Shown here: positions 27,521 to 36,271 of the stretch, in pieces
Layout of the letters: every line of letters begins with the position of its first letter
Numbering within the stretch: position 1 is the first letter of the stretch
Assembly (NCBI RefSeq): GCF_023078475.1
Contig: NZ_CP095741.1
Span: forward strand, 558,001-622,000
Direction: 5' to 3'
Source: Luteibacter aegosomaticola
GTDB taxonomy: Bacteria > Pseudomonadota > Gammaproteobacteria > Xanthomonadales > Rhodanobacteraceae
Length of the DNA stretch: 64,000 bases
Translations under genes and position numbers: made by a program
The notes under the pieces: model-generated
What the model was told of the DNA's origin: nothing
Databases searched by the model: none
Seen by the model: the letters and a program-made list of their open reading frames with translations, nothing else

Positions 27521-28777
27521 TCAGATCGTGCTGCTGGCGCCCTCGACCGGCTCAGGATCGTTGGCCAGCCCCTGGCGGTGGCGCAGGGACGGGAACCACC
27601 ACATCCACAGGCCTACGACGACCAGCGTGCCGAGGCCGCCGATCAGGGTGGCATTCACGGCGCCAAGGGCCGCGGCGAGGATGCCGGACTCGAACTCACC
27701 CAGCTGGTTCGAGGTGTTGATGAAGATGGCATTCACCGCGCTGACCCGGCCGCGCATGTCATCCGGCGTATCCAGCTGCACCAGGGCGCCGCGGATCACC
27801 ATGCTGACCATGTCGAAGGCGCCCAGGGCGAAAAGCGCACCCATGGAGAGCCAGATCGACGTGGAGACGGCAAAGACCAGGGTGGCAAGGCCGAAGCCCG
27901 CGACCGAGGCAAACATGATCGGGCCGACCCGGCGCTTCAGGCTGTGCGAGGAGAGCCAGATGGACATGAGCAGGGCGCCCACCGCCGGTGCGGCACGGAG
28001 CAGGCCGAGGCCCCAGGGGCCCGTGTGCAGGATGTCCTTGGCGAAGATCGGCAGGAGCGCCGTCGCGCCGCCCAGCAGCACGGCGAACAGGTCAAGCGAG
28101 ATCACGCCCAGCACGGCAGGCCGGCTGCGGATGAAGTGGACCCCGGCGAACAAGGTCTTGAGCGTGGCGGGCTCGCGACGCGGTGGGGCGTGGTCGTAGC
28201 GCAGCCGCGACATGAAGACCAGGGCGCCCAGGTAGAGCAGGGCCGAGACGCCGTAAACGACGGCGGGGCCAGCGACATAGAGCAGGCCGCCCAGGGCGGG
28301 GCCGGCGATCATGGCCGCCTGGCCCGCAGCGGCGCTGGAGGCGGTGGCCCGGGGCAGGATGGAAAGCGGTACCAGCGCAGGCAACATGGACTGCATGGCC
28401 GGGAATTCGAACGCCTTGGCCACGCCGACCACGAAGACCAACCCAAGGATGCCGGCCTCGTTGATGTGTCCGCTAAAGCTGAAAGCCGCCAGCAACGCGA
28501 TGCCCAGCCACTCCACCATCTGGCAGAGCCGGACGATGCGCCGGCGGTCGAACTGGTCGGCCACGTGCCCGGCGGGCAGCGCCAGCAGTACCGAAGGAAT
28601 GAACTGGACGAGGCCAATCAGGCCCAGGTCGAGCGCGCGGCCCGTGATGCTGTAGATCTGCCAGCCGACAGCCACCGACATCATCTGGAAGCCGAAGCTG
28701 GAGGCGTTCTTGGCGAACCAGAACTGGATGAAGGCGGGGTAGCGGAAGAGGGAGGTTTCGGATGAAGTCGACGACAT
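27521..28777 (-). CDS. MFS exporter, EntS/DUF894-like
   Basis: 418 aa with about twelve transmembrane helices. The N-terminus FRYPAFIQFWFAKNASSFG and the A-motif-like loop (AGHVADQFDRRRI) match the enterobactin-exporter (EntS) branch of the major facilitator superfamily. Inner-membrane exporter of an unknown small molecule. No siderophore biosynthesis genes adjoin it. Confidence 0.85.
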   Translation of the reverse strand: MSSTSSETSLFRYPAFIQFWFAKNASSFGFQMMSVAVGWQIYSITGRALDLGLIGLVQFIPSVLLALPAGHVADQFDRRRIVRLCQMVEWLGIALLAAFSFSGHINEAGILGLVFVVGVAKAFEFPAMQSMLPALVPLSILPRATASSAAAGQAAMIAGPALGGLLYVAGPAVVYGVSALLYLGALVFMSRLRYDHAPPRREPATLKTLFAGVHFIRSRPAVLGVISLDLFAVLLGGATALLPIFAKDILHTGPWGLGLLRAAPAVGALLMSIWLSSHSLKRRVGPIMFASVAGFGLATLVFAVSTSIWLSMGALFALGAFDMVSMVIRGALVQLDTPDDMRGRVSAVNAIFINTSNQLGEFESGILAAALGAVNATLIGGLGTLVVVGLWMWWFPSLRHRQGLANDPEPVEGASSTI

Positions 28778-28887
28778 GGGGCATCCTTGGGGCGTCTGCC
28801 GATTTTACGCCCGTTTCGTGGGCCGCCTTGCCAGTGGCGGCATTCGCGCGCCAAGCTACGGCCTTTGTCGCCGGGAATCGCAATATC

Positions 28888-29601
28888 ATGCGCCGCATCG
28901 CCGCCCTCATCGCCCTTACCGCGCTGGCCAGCGCGTGCTCGCAGCAGCCCGATTCGCAAGCCGCGCAGCCGCAGGCTGCCGCGACCGACAGCAACGCCGA
29001 AGCGGCGAAAAAGCTGGAGATCTACCAGCAGCTCCTAAAGCTGCATAACGACGGCCCCGCGGTGCAGATCGGCCACGAGATCATCGACAAGTATCCGGAT
29101 TCCCCGGCGGCTACCGAGGTGAAGAAAACCCTCGACCCGATGGAGAAGGCGTTCAAGGAGACGACGGAGACCAACCGTCTCGCCGCGTTGTGGCTTTACC
29201 AGGTCTCGCCCATGCAGGGCGGCACGCAAAGTACGGCAACCATCCAGTCCTCGCACCCCACGGGCGAAGAGCAGGTGCGCCTGATCCTGCGCCGGCATAC
29301 CGATTGGGGGCAGAGCGTGTTTCTCTACGCCGTGGCAGGCAAGGGGTTTGTCTGCAAGGGCGATTGCTCGCTGAAGGCGAGCTTCGATGGCAAGGCGAAG
29401 GTCATTAAGGCCTTCCGGCCGCCTACCGGCGAGCCGGCGCTGCTGTTCCGCAACGACGCGCAGTTCCTGAAGGACCTCGCGAAGACGAAGCGGCTCACGA
29501 TCGATGTGGTGACCGTGTCGCGTGGCGAAACGACGCTGACGTTCGAGACCGGTGGTTTCGATCCGGCGAAGTGGCAAGATCTGCCCAAGAAAAAGAAGTA
29601 A
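28888..29601 (+). CDS. Lipoprotein of unknown function
   Basis: 237 aa. The lipobox ASAC puts the lipidated Cys near residue 17. An Ala/Gln-rich linker follows, then a helical segment (KLEIYQQLLKLHND...) and a beta-rich C-terminal half with a Cys pair (FVCKGDC). No known domain recognised. The start at 28888 is fixed by the lipoprotein signal; the frame is open upstream into the divergent MFS gene region. Confidence 0.75.
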   Translation: MRRIAALIALTALASACSQQPDSQAAQPQAAATDSNAEAAKKLEIYQQLLKLHNDGPAVQIGHEIIDKYPDSPAATEVKKTLDPMEKAFKETTETNRLAALWLYQVSPMQGGTQSTATIQSSHPTGEEQVRLILRRHTDWGQSVFLYAVAGKGFVCKGDCSLKASFDGKAKVIKAFRPPTGEPALLFRNDAQFLKDLAKTKRLTIDVVTVSRGETTLTFETGGFDPAKWQDLPKKKK

Positions 29602-29604
29602 CCC

Positions 29605-29764
29605 GTAGGAGCCCACCCTGTGGGCGACGCCTTTCGGTAGGAGCCCACCCTGTGGGCGACGCCTTTCGTACAGCCGCCACAGGGTCTGCAGCTCTTCCGC
29701 GAAAGATGTCGCCCACAGGGTGGGCTCCTACCGCAGGGATGTCGCCCACAGGGTGGGCTCCTAC
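29605..29764. repeat. Cluster of four GTAG-headed REP-like units
   Basis: Two direct copies of a 32-base unit (29605-29636 and 29637-29668, starting GTAGGAGCCCACCCTGTGGG) face two inverted copies (29700-29731 and about 29738-29764) across a 30-base spacer. It lies between the lipoprotein gene and the convergent ferritin-like gene, and could fold into a large hairpin that ends transcription from both sides. Same family as 21108-21202. Confidence 0.85.
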
Positions 29765-29775
29765 GTGCGCGGGGC

Positions 29776-30597
29776 TTAATGCAGGAACAGCTTCTCGGTA
29801 ATACGCGTGAGCGGCTTTTCGAGGAAGCTATTCACCCGCGCCGGCAAATCCAGCGGCCGCAGCAACATCTTCACCGTCATCTCTGCCGGGATATGCCGCT
29901 TGAGCATGCCTTCCGCCTTCGTGGTCACGCGGCGGAATTCGGCATCGTCGTGCGCCTTCTCCGGGTAGCGCGTGTTGAACACGTGGCGCAGGGCGATGTC
30001 GCTGTCTTCGTTCTTGATTTCGCTAAGGCGCTTGACCAGCGTGCGCAGCGTGCTGAACCGGCTGATGCGGTCGCGCTCGCGGTAAATGCGGAACGCCTGG
30101 TAGAAGTGCTTGTAGTGCCGCACCTCATCGCTCTTGATGCGATTGGTGAGGTCGCACAGCACGGGCTCGTCGGTCACATCGTTGAGCGCGCGGTACAGGC
30201 TGGCAGTACCGGTCTCCACCACGCAACGCGCGGCCAGCTCGAGGCCGCGGTTGGGCTCGAGCTCTTCGGCCGTGCAGACGGAGCCGTAGTGGGCGAAGAA
30301 GTTCTTGAAGCCCGTATCCCAATCGAACTCGGGCCAGACATGGCGCACGTAGGCGGCCAGCGCGCGGCCGTGCTGGAGTTCTTCATGCTCCCAGTGGTCG
30401 CGCAGCCAGCCCTGGAGTTCATCATCGCCGGCGAAATGGTCGACGAGGTTGTGCGTGTACAGGTCGGAGCCGCTTTCGACGAACGACGAACTGCATAACA
30501 GGAAGAAAAGATCTTCGTTTTCCCGAACCTTCGCGACGTCGATCCGCGAGAAGTCCAATGACTCTAGCGTCCATGGCAAGGTGGCAACGTAGCTCAC
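29776..30597 (-). CDS. Ferritin-like diiron protein
   Basis: 273 aa. A full set of carboxylate-bridged diiron ligands can be traced: E41, E73-x-x-H76, E128, E158-x-x-H161, in a four-helix arrangement. The family includes rubrerythrin-like and diiron oxygenase-like proteins; the substrate is unknown. No signal peptide. The start is GTG with GAGG upstream. Confidence 0.8.
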   Translation of the reverse strand: MSYVATLPWTLESLDFSRIDVAKVRENEDLFFLLCSSSFVESGSDLYTHNLVDHFAGDDELQGWLRDHWEHEELQHGRALAAYVRHVWPEFDWDTGFKNFFAHYGSVCTAEELEPNRGLELAARCVVETGTASLYRALNDVTDEPVLCDLTNRIKSDEVRHYKHFYQAFRIYRERDRISRFSTLRTLVKRLSEIKNEDSDIALRHVFNTRYPEKAHDDAEFRRVTTKAEGMLKRHIPAEMTVKMLLRPLDLPARVNSFLEKPLTRITEKLFLH

Positions 30598-30713
30598 TGC
30601 TGGTGGTCCTCGATCGCTGTACCGGGTCGCCCTCTTGGGGGCGTCTGACCGAATTGTGACAAAGCCACGCGAACGTGGCTATGGAATTGGACCAGCCGGG
30701 GCTTTCGGGGGAC

Positions 30714-31127
30714 TTACCGGACGACCGTGACGGGGACCCGGGCTTTGGCGAGGACGTCGGTCGAGGTGGATCCCACCAGCCACCGGGCGAGGGCGCCCCG
30801 CTCGGTATGCCCGATGACGATGTGGTCGGCGCCGTTCTGGGCGACGTAGGTCAGCAGGGCGTCGCCGGGGCTGCCATGGACGAGCTGGACATCCAGCGTG
30901 ACGCCGGGATTGGCCTTCAAGCCTTCCAGCTCGGCACGGATCGCGGCCAGCCGGTCGCGGCCGTTATCGGCCATGGCCAGGGCGGCCGTGTCGGCCCCGT
31001 TTTCCAGCTGGTAGACCGAGACCACGGAGACCCGGGCCCCGGCGCAGGCGCCGAGTTCCAGGGCGAAAAGGTAAGCGCGGCGGGCGGTTTCCGAGCCGTC
31101 ATAGCCGACGAGGATGTGCCTGGGCAT
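30714..31127 (-). CDS. Universal stress protein (UspA family)
   Basis: 137 aa, a single Usp domain: strand 1 ILVGYDGS, then the ATP-binding type motif GHTERGALARWLVGST with a G-2x-G-9x-G(S/T) pattern. Cytoplasmic stress-response protein. ATG at 31127 has AGGGAG upstream. Divergent from the secreted protein at 31325. Confidence 0.9.
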   Translation of the reverse strand: MPRHILVGYDGSETARRAYLFALELGACAGARVSVVSVYQLENGADTAALAMADNGRDRLAAIRAELEGLKANPGVTLDVQLVHGSPGDALLTYVAQNGADHIVIGHTERGALARWLVGSTSTDVLAKARVPVTVVR

Positions 31128-31324
31128 GCGGGTGCTCCCTGTTTCGTGAGACTGGGGACGATGGTAGGCCGCTGCCTTGTCTGCGGCGAGTGGATTCACG
31201 GCCAGTCCACCAAACCGTTTCATTCCTGAACACCCGGAACGCGACTCCGTGTTTCTTCACATTCGTGAGTGGAGAATCCCCCCACCGCAGTTCCCTGCCA
31301 CCAACACAGTTAGGAGAAATCTTC

Positions 31325-31777
31325 ATGATCAAGCGCATTACGGGTATGGCTGTCCTGGCTCTGGCGGCAGTGGGTGCTTTCGCGGCCCAGCCGGCCCAGG
31401 CGGCTGAAGCTGCGACCAAGTGCCACATGACCTTCAGCACCACGGGCTGGGCGGCCATCTACAAGAAGGCCGATGGTCGCGGCCACGTGCGCTGCGATAA
31501 CGGCCAGAGCGCCGAGGTGATCATCCACGTCCGTGGCGGCGGCCTCACCGCCGGCAAGTTCAGCATCGAAGGCGGCAAGGGCGAATTCACCAACGTCAAG
31601 GGCATCAGCGAGATCTACGGCTCGTATGCCAGCGGCGGCGCCAATGCCGGCGTGGTCAAGAGCGCTGAAAGCGCCGCCATGACCAAGGGCGAAGTCTCGC
31701 TGGCCGTCAGCGGCACCGGCCGTGGCTTCAACCTCGGCGTGGACCTCAGCAACTTCGAGATCGAGAAGCTGAAGTAA
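31325..31777 (+). CDS. Secreted protein of unknown function
   Basis: 150 aa. Signal peptide to about residue 26 (QPAQA). The mature protein is Gly-rich and beta-patterned with one Cys pair (KCHM...VRCDN). Segments such as GGGLTAGKFSIEGGKG and alternating Ala/Gly stretches suggest a beta-sheet protein. I do not recognise a named family. Shine-Dalgarno TAGGAGA is 6-7 bases upstream of the ATG. Ends in a strong terminator. Confidence 0.75.
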   Translation: MIKRITGMAVLALAAVGAFAAQPAQAAEAATKCHMTFSTTGWAAIYKKADGRGHVRCDNGQSAEVIIHVRGGGLTAGKFSIEGGKGEFTNVKGISEIYGSYASGGANAGVVKSAESAAMTKGEVSLAVSGTGRGFNLGVDLSNFEIEKLK

Positions 31778-31814
31778 GCGTGGGTTGAAAGAAGAACCGG
31801 CCTCGTCCGGTCTG

Positions 31815-31848
31815 AAAAAAGGGCGCCCCGCCACGGGGCGCCCTTTTT
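31815..31848 (+). terminator. Intrinsic terminator
   Basis: Ten-base stem GGGCGCCCCG/CGGGGCGCCC, three-base loop, six A before and five T after; ends the transcript of the gene at 31325-31777. Confidence 0.93.
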
Positions 31849-31916
31849 CTTGCACGCGGGCAACCTTCGCCCCGTGGCGAGTACACTCACAGCATCACTT
31901 TCGGGAGGTTGTCCCC

Positions 31917-32441
31917 ATGCGCCGTCTGCTTAGCTTCACTGCCCTCTGTCTCGTTTCCCTTGCCAGCTGGGCGGCTTCGCCCGTCGCCGGCGACAAGGCC
32001 CCTGATTTCAAGCTGCAGGACCAGAAGGGCGAATGGCACACCCTCGATACCCATAAGGGCCAGTGGCTGGTGCTGTATTTCTACCCGAAGGATTTCACGG
32101 CCGGCTGCACCACCGAGGTCTGCACCTATCGCGATGACACGGTGAAGCTGCACCGTGCCGGCGCCGAAGTGCTCGGCGTGAGCCTGGACGACGTGAAGTC
32201 GCACGCCGAGTTCGCCGAGAAGTACCACGTGCCGTTCCCGCTGCTCTCCGATGCCGATAGCTCGGTCGCCACGAAGTACGGCGTGCTCACCGACAAGATG
32301 GGCATGAAGTACGCCCGCCGCGAAACCTTCCTGATCAGCCCGGACGGCAAGATCGCCAAGGTCTACAAGGACGTGGATCCGGAAAAGAACTCCGGCCAGG
32401 TCCTGGCCGACCTCGCCGAGCTCAAGGGTAAGGGCGGCTAA
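31917..32441 (+). CDS. Exported peroxiredoxin, Bcp/PrxQ type
   Basis: 174 aa. Signal peptide to about residue 19 (SWA), then an AhpC/TSA domain with the PrxQ motif FTAGCTTEVCTYRD: peroxidatic Cys 64 and resolving Cys 69 (C-x4-C). It reduces hydroperoxides, here in the periplasm rather than the cytoplasm where Bcp normally acts. Start fixed by the signal peptide and GGGAGG. First gene of a tight three-gene run with the membrane protein and DUF2884 gene that follow. Confidence 0.87.
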   Translation: MRRLLSFTALCLVSLASWAASPVAGDKAPDFKLQDQKGEWHTLDTHKGQWLVLYFYPKDFTAGCTTEVCTYRDDTVKLHRAGAEVLGVSLDDVKSHAEFAEKYHVPFPLLSDADSSVATKYGVLTDKMGMKYARRETFLISPDGKIAKVYKDVDPEKNSGQVLADLAELKGKGG

Positions 32442-32443
32442 GC

Positions 32444-32980
32444 GTGTTCGAAGCCAAAAAGGCGCCTAACCGGGCCCGTCCGTTCGCGTTCTTCCGCATC
32501 GTGGTGTGGATGGTGATGTTGCTGGCCGCCGTCGGCTTCGTCATCAACGGCTACGCCTCCGTGGTGATCGGGCAGGCGGCTGCCGCCATGTCCAGTGCGG
32601 ATGCGGCCGACATGAACCCGCGCATCGCCCTGGCCTGGTCGGTGGGGTATGCGCTGGCCGCGTTCGCCACCATGGCGATCGCCCTGGCCACCTTGCGCTG
32701 GCGCGAGAAGGCCCGGCGGGCCATGCGCGTGATTGCGCTGGTCCTGGCGGTATGGGCGGCGTGGACGGCCTGGATCGCCTTTGGCCAGTGGCAGCAGCTC
32801 GGCGTGGTGCTCGGCCAGGCCGGGCTTCCGGCCGATCTGCTCGCTGCAGGCATGAAACACCGCAACATCCTGTTTATCGGCATGGTGTTGAAGGTGGTCT
32901 CGGTGCCTGTACTGGCGTGGCTCTCGTGGGTGCTGGGGACGCTCCGCGTCCGCCAGCAGTTCGCGGCGCCGGCCCTGTGA
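32444..32980 (+). CDS. Four-helix inner-membrane protein of unknown function
   Basis: 178 aa with about four transmembrane segments (near 17-38, 64-84, 92-112, 142-164). GTG start two bases after the peroxiredoxin stop; its stop overlaps the next start (TGATG), so the three genes should be one operon. No motif recognised. Confidence 0.75.
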   Translation: MFEAKKAPNRARPFAFFRIVVWMVMLLAAVGFVINGYASVVIGQAAAAMSSADAADMNPRIALAWSVGYALAAFATMAIALATLRWREKARRAMRVIALVLAVWAAWTAWIAFGQWQQLGVVLGQAGLPADLLAAGMKHRNILFIGMVLKVVSVPVLAWLSWVLGTLRVRQQFAAPAL

Positions 32981-33741
32981 TGGCGCCGGCCGCGGCTCGC
33001 CTGCTGGTTCTTGCCGTCGCCGCCTGCTTTGCGGGCGGCGCGGCTGCCCAGGACCTGGGCACCACGTGCAACCTTGCAAGCTCGTATGACCTCACGGTGC
33101 GGCCGGACAGCCTGTCGTTCGACCGCGCCGATGTGGCTCCCCGGAACGTGCGCATGCATGACGGCAGCCTCAGCACCGATGGCCGTGCGGTGACCCTCCG
33201 CCCCGACGAGCAGGACCGCGTGGCGCTGTTCGAGAGCAACGTGCGGGTGCTGCTGCCGAAGGTGAAGGCCATCGCCAGCGATGGCGTGGATATCGCCGCC
33301 CGCGCGGTGCGTCAGGAGGCTGCCACGGCCGCACCGGGCGCGGCCGCCAGTGGTGAGCTCGACCAGGTACTGAATACCCGCGTGGCCGACATCAAGCGGC
33401 GGATTGCCTCCAGCCAGAGCACCCGCGACTGGCAGGAAGACGCCATGCGCGAGTACGCGCAGGAAATCGTCTCGGACATCATGCCCCTGCTGACCCAGGA
33501 CGTGGGCAGCGAGGCGATGCAGCTGGCCATGAATGGCGATCTCCAGGGGGCCGCTGATCTGCGTGACCGCGTAGCGTCGGTGTCGACCGGCGCCCAGGCG
33601 CGGGTGGCCGCCAAGGTGACGGCCGCGCTCAAGCCGCGGGTGCAGGCGTTGTGCCCGCAGGTAAGGCAGTTGGGTGAGCTCCAGTCCGGGCTGCGCGATG
33701 CGTCCGGCCGCCCCCTACTCCTGCTCGAAACCGGTGGATGA
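32980..33741 (+). CDS. DUF2884 (YggN-like) exported protein, copy 1
   Basis: 253 aa. Signal peptide to about residue 22 (GAAAQ). It contains the DUF2884 features: a Cys near the mature N-terminus (TTCNLAS), YDLTVRPDSLSF, MHDGSLSTDGR, helical middle, and a final LCPQVRQLGELQ with the second Cys. It is a paralog of the gene at 35456 with the same motif order. Periplasmic, function unknown. Overlaps the preceding membrane-protein gene by one base. Confidence 0.82.
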   Translation: MAPAAARLLVLAVAACFAGGAAAQDLGTTCNLASSYDLTVRPDSLSFDRADVAPRNVRMHDGSLSTDGRAVTLRPDEQDRVALFESNVRVLLPKVKAIASDGVDIAARAVRQEAATAAPGAAASGELDQVLNTRVADIKRRIASSQSTRDWQEDAMREYAQEIVSDIMPLLTQDVGSEAMQLAMNGDLQGAADLRDRVASVSTGAQARVAAKVTAALKPRVQALCPQVRQLGELQSGLRDASGRPLLLLETGG

Positions 33742-33807
33742 CCGGCGGATAACCGCGTATGCCGCCGTTTAGGGGCCGCTAAGTACGGCAGCGCTAACGT
33801 TTCACCC

Positions 33808-34242
33808 ATGGAACGCAGCTCGAACCGTGTGGTGAATGGCCTCATCCGCCGAGTCATTGCGGATCGCGACCTCTATCAACAGGCTGCCCGGGGTGTCCGG
33901 GAGCCCGGTCTTAAGGCGATTCTTAACGAGTCCGCCGACTCCCTCGCTTCCATTGCCGCCGAGCTCCAGGCTTCCGTCGAAGCGACGGGTGGTCGTCCGG
34001 CCCGTGCCGGTGGCCCCCTCAGCGGGGTACGGCGGACCATGATGGAGGCTTCGGTCAAGCTTTCGAGCGACCCGGATGTCACCTATATCCGTACCCTGGA
34101 GCACATGGAGCGACGCCTGCTGGAGGTGTTCCTGCGCCTGGAGGCCTCGTCCAGTGATCGCGCGATCATCGGTCGCCATATCGCCCGCCTGCGCCTGCTC
34201 CACCTGGACATGACCAACCTTGGCGGCGTCACCGGCCGGTAG
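33808..34242 (+). CDS. Small helical protein, DUF2383-like
   Basis: 144 aa, helical throughout (LIRRVIADRDLYQQAA..., LEHMERRLLEVFLRLE), with no signal or membrane segment. The layout suits the DUF2383 ferritin-like four-helix bundle, but I see no metal-ligand set. No clear Shine-Dalgarno. Low functional information. Confidence 0.6.
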   Translation: MERSSNRVVNGLIRRVIADRDLYQQAARGVREPGLKAILNESADSLASIAAELQASVEATGGRPARAGGPLSGVRRTMMEASVKLSSDPDVTYIRTLEHMERRLLEVFLRLEASSSDRAIIGRHIARLRLLHLDMTNLGGVTGR

Positions 34243-34271
34243 CCAACGGCGCCGGAAACGCGATGTGCCTG

Positions 34272-34493
34272 TCAGGCGGCAAGCCGCCATTCGGCCATGG
34301 CCCGTTGCAACGCGATATCCGCCGTGACCCGAACGGGCACGGGTGCGATCAACGTCTCACGATCGGCGAAGAAATTGGCGAACGCAATCGCATCGGCGGC
34401 GTCTTCGCGCATGCCAATCTGCGTGCCGTCCCTGAAAATGCCCCAGCCACTATCGACGGTGGCGATGTGGTAATCGACATGGTGCTCATTCAT
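34272..34493 (-). CDS. Small hypothetical protein, possibly DUF2188-like
   Basis: 73 aa. HIATVDSGWGIFRDG followed by an Ala-rich helix (EDAADAIAFANFF) is the strand-strand-helix pattern of small DUF2188-type proteins. ATG has AGAGGG eight bases upstream. Supported as a gene by the RBS and composition; function unknown. Confidence 0.55.
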   Translation of the reverse strand: MNEHHVDYHIATVDSGWGIFRDGTQIGMREDAADAIAFANFFADRETLIAPVPVRVTADIALQRAMAEWRLAA

Positions 34494-34706
34494 TCGGTGA
34501 CCCTCTACTGCTCACGTCCATGAGCTTCGGGCGCTGCGAATGACGATGGAATCAGACTAATCTGAAAAATCGCGCGAAGTTTTGAGGTAATTCGTAACCG
34601 CCTCGCCGGGTGTCACGCATACGCGGCACGAGCCGGATACGTGCGCTGCATTTGCGCTACTCTCCGCGCTCTTCATGCATTGGGCTCACGGAGGGCAGCC
34701 GGATCC

Positions 34707-35342
34707 ATGCTCCTACGAACGATCATCGCTGACGACCACCCCGTGGTTCTCATGGGCACGCGCGCGGCGCTCGAGGCGTGCGATATCGAAGTTATCGGCG
34801 AGGCCGCCAATGGCGACCAGTTGCTCGACCTGCTGGCGACACGCCCATGCGATGTCATCGTTACCGACTTCTCCATGCCTGGCGGGCGCCATGGCGATGG
34901 CTTGCTGTTGCTGGACACCATCCGTCGCCGCTACCCACGCTTGCCGATCGTCATTCTCACCATGGTGAACAACACGGCCGTGCTGCAGACGATGCATGCG
35001 CGCGGCGCCTCATGCCTGTGCGACAAGCGCGCCCCGCTGCGCGAGGTGGCGGTGGCCGTGCGCCACGCCGTCGCGGGCCGCTCGTTCTTCAGCGAGACGA
35101 TTCGCTATCAGTTCCAGGAAAAATGCGCTGAAGATCCCCTGGCTGACGTGCGTCTTTCCGCCCGGGAAATCGAGGTCGTACGGCTCTACGTGAGCGGCAT
35201 GTCCATCACCCAGATCGCCGACCGGTTGAGCCGCAGCGTGAAGACGGTGAGCCGGCAGAAGCGCGATGCCATGAGCAAGCTGGGTATCGACCACGACAGC
35301 CGGCTCTCCGAGTACGCCCGGGAGCGTGGCCTGGCGTCCTGA
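34707..35342 (+). CDS. RcsB-like response regulator (REC-LuxR HTH)
   Basis: 211 aa. Receiver domain 1-120 with acidic pair D9-D10, phosphoacceptor D54 in VTDFSMPGG, T85 and K107. The LuxR-type helix-turn-helix follows (about 142-205, LSAREIEVVRLYVSGMSITQ). The stretch SMPGGRHGDG and LTMVNNTAVL is closely reminiscent of RcsB rather than NarL or FixJ. No kinase or phosphotransfer gene is nearby, so it is an orphan here. GGAGG precedes the ATG by about 11 bases. Dimer-binding dyads like the one upstream of A5 are plausible targets. Confidence 0.87.
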   Translation: MLLRTIIADDHPVVLMGTRAALEACDIEVIGEAANGDQLLDLLATRPCDVIVTDFSMPGGRHGDGLLLLDTIRRRYPRLPIVILTMVNNTAVLQTMHARGASCLCDKRAPLREVAVAVRHAVAGRSFFSETIRYQFQEKCAEDPLADVRLSAREIEVVRLYVSGMSITQIADRLSRSVKTVSRQKRDAMSKLGIDHDSRLSEYARERGLAS

Positions 35343-35455
35343 CCCTGCCGGAAGTCAGGGGGTGACCAACCGCCCATGTAATCCGCGCCGCACGGGCTTA
35401 AACCAAGCGTGAGCCGCCGGCATCAGAGCCCGCGACACCCCTGGGGAGAAGGACC

Positions 35456-36271
35456 ATGCGCCATCTGTTTGCGACCGCCGGCCTCGCCGCCACCCTGGCG
35501 CTTAGCGCCGGATCGGCCATGGCCGCCAACTTCAGCTTCAGCACCGATACCTGCAAGCACGACTACTCGACGCCCTACGATGTCGACGTCACGGCCGCCG
35601 GCCTGAGCTTTCATCGTACGGATGGCACCCCGAACAAGGTTTTCCTCCACGATGGTGCCCTGAAGGTGGATGGGCGCGACGTGGCCGTCTCGTCCCGCGA
35701 CGCCGAGGCGCTGCGGCGTTACGAAGACGGCGTCCGCAAGCTGATGCCCGAGGTGGCCGACGTATCCCGCCGGGGCGTGGTCCTGGGTTTCGACGCCATG
35801 ACCACCGTCACCATGACCTTCGCCGAGCCGGATCAGCGCGATGCCATCCTGGCCAAAATCAAGCGAAAGCAGGCCCAGGCCATCAAGGAGATCGACGAAG
35901 GCGTCGGCAGCGGCCACTGGTCGTCCGACCGCATGACCGAGACCGTCGCAGGTTCGGTGTCGGATTCGGTGGGCGAACTCGTGGGCTCGGTGACGTCCAG
36001 TGCGGTATCCGCCGCGCTCTCGGGCGATAGCACCAAGGTAGCCGCGCTAACCGCGCGCGCCGACGCGCTGGACAAGAGCCTCAACCAGGAAATGGACAAG
36101 CGCTCCAAGGAGCTTGAGGCACGGGCGAATGGCATCTGCCCGCGCGTCAACGATCTTGCTGATCTTCAGCAGGGCTGGTCCATTCGCCTTCCCGACGGCA
36201 AGCCGCTCGAGCTCATGACGATCAAGCCGAAGGACAGCAGCAAGGAAGGCAAGAAGGTCGCTATGGATTGA
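35456..36271 (+). CDS. DUF2884 (YggN-like) exported protein, copy 2
   Basis: 271 aa. Signal peptide to about residue 23 (AMAAN). Motifs TDTCKHDYSTPYDVDV, LSFHRTDGTPNK, LHDGALKVDGR and a final GICPRVNDLADLQ parallel the gene at 32980. Two Cys at the ends of the mature protein probably form a disulfide. Periplasmic, function unknown. Shine-Dalgarno GGAGAAGG. The 3' end overlaps the convergent dehydrogenase gene by 11 bases. Confidence 0.82.
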   Translation: MRHLFATAGLAATLALSAGSAMAANFSFSTDTCKHDYSTPYDVDVTAAGLSFHRTDGTPNKVFLHDGALKVDGRDVAVSSRDAEALRRYEDGVRKLMPEVADVSRRGVVLGFDAMTTVTMTFAEPDQRDAILAKIKRKQAQAIKEIDEGVGSGHWSSDRMTETVAGSVSDSVGELVGSVTSSAVSAALSGDSTKVAALTARADALDKSLNQEMDKRSKELEARANGICPRVNDLADLQQGWSIRLPDGKPLELMTIKPKDSSKEGKKVAMD

